Assembly (NCBI GenBank): GCA_035646635.1 | Contig: DASRPA010000121.1 | Location: 1 to 9,319, forward strand | Reading direction: 5' to 3' | Source of the DNA: JACDAL01 sp035646635 | GTDB lineage: Bacteria; Actinomycetota; CADDZG01; WHSQ01 | Length of the DNA: 9,319 bases | Notes under the pieces: model-generated | The model's database searches: none | Seen by the model: the letters and a program-made list of their open reading frames with translations, nothing else | What the model was told of the DNA's origin: nothing | Shown: piece by piece, positions 6,106 through 9,319 of the stretch | How the letters are laid out: every line of letters begins with the position of its first letter | How positions within the stretch are numbered: the stretch's first letter is position 1 | Made by a program: the position numbers and the translations under genes

Positions 6106-8460
6106 ATGGCCGTAGAAGAAGAGCGGGTAGAGAGCTGGCTCGGCAAGAGCATCAAGCGCGCCGAGGACGACCGATTCATTGCCGGCCGCGGCAACTACGT
6201 CGACGATGTGCGGCTGCCGGGCATGCTTCACATGTCGATCCTGCGTTCTCCAGTAGCGCATGCTGTGATCACGTCGATCGACACAACCGAGGCGGCGGCG
6301 CTGCCCGGAGTAGTGGCCGTGGTCACCGGCGAGCTCATGGCGCAGCACAACCTGGCCTGGATGCCGACGATGTCGGGAGACACGCAAGCGGTGCTGGCGA
6401 CCGACAAGGTGCGCTTTCAGGGTCAAGAGGTAGCCGCCGTGGTCGCGGAAGACCCCTACACGGCGCACGACGCACTCGAGCTCATCGATGTCAGCTACGA
6501 GCCGCTACCTGTGGTCGTCGATCCTCACGCCTCGCTCGAGGAGGGTGCCCCTCTTATACGCGATGACAAGGAGGATCAAGAGGACAACCGTATCTACCAC
6601 TGGGAGGCGGGCGAAAAGGAGCCGACCGAGCGCGCCTTCGAGCAGGCCGATGTGATCGTCAGCCTCGACACTCACTACCCTAGAAGCCATCCTGCGCCGC
6701 TCGAGTGTTGTGCCTGCGTCGCCGACGTTAACCCCGCCACGGGCAAGGCCACCATCTACATGACATCGCAGGCGCCGCATGCGATCCGGACGGTCTTCGC
6801 ACTCGTCACTGGGCTGCCGGAGCAAAACATCCAGATCATCTCTCCCGACATCGGCGGCGGTTTCGGCAACAAGGTGCCGGTCTATCCCGGCTACGTGGTG
6901 GCGACCGCGGCTTCGTTGCTAATCGGCCGTCCGGTGAAATGGATCGAGGACCGCACCGGAAACCTCATCTCCACGGGGTTCGCCCGTGACTTCCACATGA
7001 AGGGAGAGTTGGCGCTCACCAAGTCCGGCAAGATGCTTGGGCTGCGCGTCAACATGCTCTCCGACCAGGGCTATGCATACGCCGACGCACAACCGAGCAA
7101 GTTCAAGGCGGGGCTCTTCCACATCGTCACCGGCTCCTACGATCTGGGCGCGGCCCATGTAGTGGCAGAGGGGGCCTACACAAACAAGGCTCCCGGAGGA
7201 GTTGCCTACCGCTGCTCGTTTCGCGTCACCGAAGCTTCTTACTTGATAGAACGGCTGGTTAACAGTGCCGCCTATGAGCTCGACATGGATCCCGCCGAGC
7301 TGCGCCGACAGAACTTCATCAAGAAGGAGCAATTCCCCTACACATCCGTCACCGGTTTCGTCTACGACTCCGGCGACTATCACCAGGCGCTCGATCTGGC
7401 TCTCGAGAAGTCCGGCTACAAGAGCCTTCGACAGGAGCAGGAGAGGGCCCGTTCCGAGGGCAAGCTTTTCGGCATCGGGCTCGCCAGCTTCACTGAGGTA
7501 GTCGGCGCAGGACCCAGCCGCGATTTCGACATCCTCGGGATCAAGATGTTCGACTCGGCGGAACTGAGGGTTCACCCAACGGGCAAGGCAATCCTCAAGC
7601 TAGGCGTCAAGAGCCAGGGCCAAGGCCACGAAACGACTTTTGCTCAGATCGTGGCCAACGAGCTCGGCATCCCGCCCCAAGACATCGTCGTGCATGAGGG
7701 CGACACGGACAACACGCCTTATGGACTGGGGACCTATGCATCTCGCAGCACTCCGACCGGGGGCGCGGCGACTGCCGTGGTAGCGCGCAAGCTTCGCGAC
7801 AAGGCAAGGGCCATCGCCGCGCACACGCTCGAAGTCGCTCCCGAGGATCTCGAGTGGGAGCTGGGGCGCTTTTTTGTCAAGGGCGCACCGGATAAGTCGA
7901 CCACCATTCAGGAAATCGCTTTCGCCGCCTACACCAACCATCCCCTGGGGATGGAGGCGGGACTGGAAGGCGTCCACTACTATGACCCGCCCAACATGAC
8001 CTATCCCTTCGGCAGCTATGTCGTCGCGGTCGAGGTGGATCCCGACACCGGTGAGTGGAAGGTCCGAACCATGGTCGCGGTCGACGATTGCGGCGTGAGA
8101 ATCAACCCGATGATCGTCGAAGGCCAGATCATGGGAGGCCTCACCGAGGGCTTCGCTACATCGATGATGCAACAAATCAGCTTCGATGACGATGGAAACT
8201 GCCTCGGCTCGAACTTCATGGACTACCTCATCCCGACCTCGTGGGAGACGCCCAAGTTCGAGTTGTTCGAAACCACCACGCCTTCCCCCCATCACCCGAT
8301 CGGATGTAAGGGCGTGGGCGAGTCGGCCACCGTCGGCTCGCCGGCCGCCTACGTCAACGCGGTGATCGACGCCTTGGCTCACCTCGGCGTGAGAAACATC
8401 GACATGCCCCTTACGTCGGCCAAGGTGTGGGAGGCGATACAGACGGCTCCGGGATCGTGA
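6106..8460 (+). CDS. coxL: Form I molybdenum-copper carbon monoxide dehydrogenase large subunit CoxL
   Basis: This 784-residue catalytic subunit oxidises CO with water to CO2, two electrons and two protons at a [CuSMoO2] centre with molybdopterin cytosine dinucleotide. The decisive feature is the active-site loop VAYRCSFR at residues 366-373: C370 is the copper-binding cysteine, and AYxCSFR marks form I enzymes, whereas the form II relatives of uncertain function carry AYRGAGR. Other active-site elements are Q222 (SQAPHAIRT), GGGFGNK at 250-256, QGQGHET at 504-510, SRSTPTGG from 546, and the catalytic Glu E739 in KGVGES. Long stretches follow the Oligotropha (Afipia) carboxidovorans CoxL sequence as I recall it. 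That protein is about 25 residues longer; part of the difference is a shorter N-terminus here. The ATG has a GAGGGAG-type site upstream. The stop overlaps the GTG of the next gene by four bases. The operon suggests aerobic CO oxidation, as energy supplement or scavenging of trace CO; no RuBisCO is in view to indicate autotrophy. Confidence 0.96.
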   Translation: MAVEEERVESWLGKSIKRAEDDRFIAGRGNYVDDVRLPGMLHMSILRSPVAHAVITSIDTTEAAALPGVVAVVTGELMAQHNLAWMPTMSGDTQAVLATDKVRFQGQEVAAVVAEDPYTAHDALELIDVSYEPLPVVVDPHASLEEGAPLIRDDKEDQEDNRIYHWEAGEKEPTERAFEQADVIVSLDTHYPRSHPAPLECCACVADVNPATGKATIYMTSQAPHAIRTVFALVTGLPEQNIQIISPDIGGGFGNKVPVYPGYVVATAASLLIGRPVKWIEDRTGNLISTGFARDFHMKGELALTKSGKMLGLRVNMLSDQGYAYADAQPSKFKAGLFHIVTGSYDLGAAHVVAEGAYTNKAPGGVAYRCSFRVTEASYLIERLVNSAAYELDMDPAELRRQNFIKKEQFPYTSVTGFVYDSGDYHQALDLALEKSGYKSLRQEQERARSEGKLFGIGLASFTEVVGAGPSRDFDILGIKMFDSAELRVHPTGKAILKLGVKSQGQGHETTFAQIVANELGIPPQDIVVHEGDTDNTPYGLGTYASRSTPTGGAATAVVARKLRDKARAIAAHTLEVAPEDLEWELGRFFVKGAPDKSTTIQEIAFAAYTNHPLGMEAGLEGVHYYDPPNMTYPFGSYVVAVEVDPDTGEWKVRTMVAVDDCGVRINPMIVEGQIMGGLTEGFATSMMQQISFDDDGNCLGSNFMDYLIPTSWETPKFELFETTTPSPHHPIGCKGVGESATVGSPAAYVNAVIDALAHLGVRNIDMPLTSAKVWEAIQTAPGS

Positions 8461-9319
8461 GCGGCGCGCTTCACCGCGCCCGTGAGCTGGAGGAGGCGGG
8501 CGAGGCTCACGCGCTCGCAACGGTGGTCCGAGTCGACCGCCCCGTGTCGGCTCGTCCCGGCGACAGGGCCATCGTCACCGCCGACGGGCTGTTGCACGGA
8601 TGGGTCGGGGGCTCTTGCACCGAGCCGATCGTGGTGCGGGAAGCACTCGCAGCCCTGGCGGACGGCGCGCCCCGGCTGGTGCTTATGCGGCCGGTGGGGG
8701 CCGCGCGCCCGGCCGAGCAGCCTGGAGTCGTCACCCAGGTGACCACGTGCGCCTCCGAGGGCGGCGTCGACGTCTTCGTCGAGCCGCGCCTCCCGAAGGC
8801 ACGCGTGTTCGTCGTCGGCTCCTCCCCCGCCACCAGGAGCCTGGTGGAACTGGCGGCCGGGCTCGGTTACCGGACCGTGGCGGTGCTCGACGATCCCGCC
8901 GAGCAACTCGAGCGCGCCGACGGCACGATCTCGCTTGAGCAGCTTGCCGCGTCCCGGATGAGGCGTGAGGACGCGGTCGTCGTGGGCACGATGAATCGTT
9001 ACGACGAAACCGGGCTGCGGGCCGCCCTGCAGACCGCGGCCGGCTACATCGGCTTGGTGGCGAGCCGCCGTCGCGGCGAGCAGGTGCGGGACTCGCTCGA
9101 AGCAGCGGGGCTCTCCGCGGAGGAGCTTGCCCGGGTGGTGACACCGGCCGGAGTGGACCTCGGTCCGTGCACCCAGGAAGAGATCGGTCTCGCCGTCTTG
9201 GCCGACATTGTGGCGCACAAGAACCGACTCCAGGAGGAGTCGTCGGGAGGGATCTGCGCGCCGGCCGAGGCGGTCGACCCGGTCTGTGGGATGACCGTGG
9301 CGGTCACTGCGACGGCCCT
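8457..9319 (+). CDS. XdhC/CoxF-family CO dehydrogenase maturation protein with a C-terminal YHS-type metal motif (partial)
   Basis: The frame opens with the GTG at 8457, overlapping the coxL stop as GTGA, and stays open to the window end (287 codons seen). It was assembled by direct reading because no stop is present. Residues 10-70 are an XdhC/CoxI domain (ALATVVRVDRPVSARPGD and VGGSC with C54, where the family usually has GGGC). Residues about 115-255 form the Rossmann-like XdhC C-terminal domain (VVGSSPATRSL from about 119, then GYIGLVASRRR, and TQEEIGLAVLADIVAHK). Family members help insert or sulphurate the molybdenum cofactor of xanthine and CO dehydrogenases. After a short linker comes DPVCGM at 274-279, the opening motif of YHS domains, known from copper and silver ATPases. 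The rest of that domain lies outside the window. No strong ribosome site is visible, so translation is probably coupled to coxL. Confidence 0.85.
   Translation, partial: MSGALHRARELEEAGEAHALATVVRVDRPVSARPGDRAIVTADGLLHGWVGGSCTEPIVVREALAALADGAPRLVLMRPVGAARPAEQPGVVTQVTTCASEGGVDVFVEPRLPKARVFVVGSSPATRSLVELAAGLGYRTVAVLDDPAEQLERADGTISLEQLAASRMRREDAVVVGTMNRYDETGLRAALQTAAGYIGLVASRRRGEQVRDSLEAAGLSAEELARVVTPAGVDLGPCTQEEIGLAVLADIVAHKNRLQEESSGGICAPAEAVDPVCGMTVAVTATA

Noticed and set aside
7600..8520. 306-codon minus-strand frame opposite the coxL 3' end
   Set aside because: It is antisense to an unambiguous CoxL. The His-, Arg- and Gly-rich translation has no domain features.
8379..9218. Minus-strand frame of 279 codons at the right end
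   Set aside because: It is opposite the XdhC-family gene, which shows clear family motifs in order from an overlapping start.
1..9319. CRISPR array, tRNA, rRNA or riboswitch
   Set aside because: No regularly spaced direct repeats, cloverleaf-like sequence or known conserved aptamer core was noticed on reading the intergenic stretches, all of which are shorter than 150 bases.

Overview
The window is high-GC bacterial DNA with dense, mostly same-strand genes, GTG starts next to strong Shine-Dalgarno sites, and long antisense open frames caused by base composition. The gene content suggests a soil or water actinobacterium or a relative such as a Chloroflexota member. This is inference from composition and protein resemblance only; no rRNA or other marker is present.

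Left edge (1-1059): the last codons of an unidentified upstream gene end at 53. After about 80 bases of non-protein-like sequence comes a gene for an EAL-type cyclic-di-GMP phosphodiesterase. Its frame opens with only the last residues of a GGDEF domain (RADVAMYAAK), so it looks like the 3' part of a GGDEF-EAL gene cut by a rearrangement, possibly a mobile-element insertion. The EAL domain itself keeps every catalytic residue I looked for.

Middle (1060-4284): an aldehyde dehydrogenase and a GMC-family flavoprotein very like choline dehydrogenase BetA form a two-gene unit, spaced by 17 bases. Together they would oxidise choline (or a related alcohol) to the aldehyde and then the acid, that is, glycine betaine. 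The unit is bracketed by two copies of a 46-base imperfect palindrome (1074-1119 and 4237-4282). These align without gaps at 34 of 46 positions and show base-pair-preserving changes.

Between 4298 and 4698: a small zinc-ribbon protein is encoded on the minus strand. It is divergent from the next operon across an AT-rich stretch with a good sigma-70-type promoter (TTCACA, 17 bases, TATTAT) facing the cox genes.

Right part (4699-9319): coxM-coxS-coxL followed by an overlapping XdhC/CoxF-type maturation gene that runs off the window. CoxL carries the AYRCSFR active-site loop diagnostic of true (form I) molybdenum-copper carbon monoxide dehydrogenase, so the organism probably oxidises CO aerobically. 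The maturation protein ends, at the window edge, in the start of a YHS-type metal motif (DPVCGM), a noteworthy fusion for an enzyme that needs copper. The remaining cox maturation genes (coxD, coxE, coxG type) are expected downstream but are not visible.
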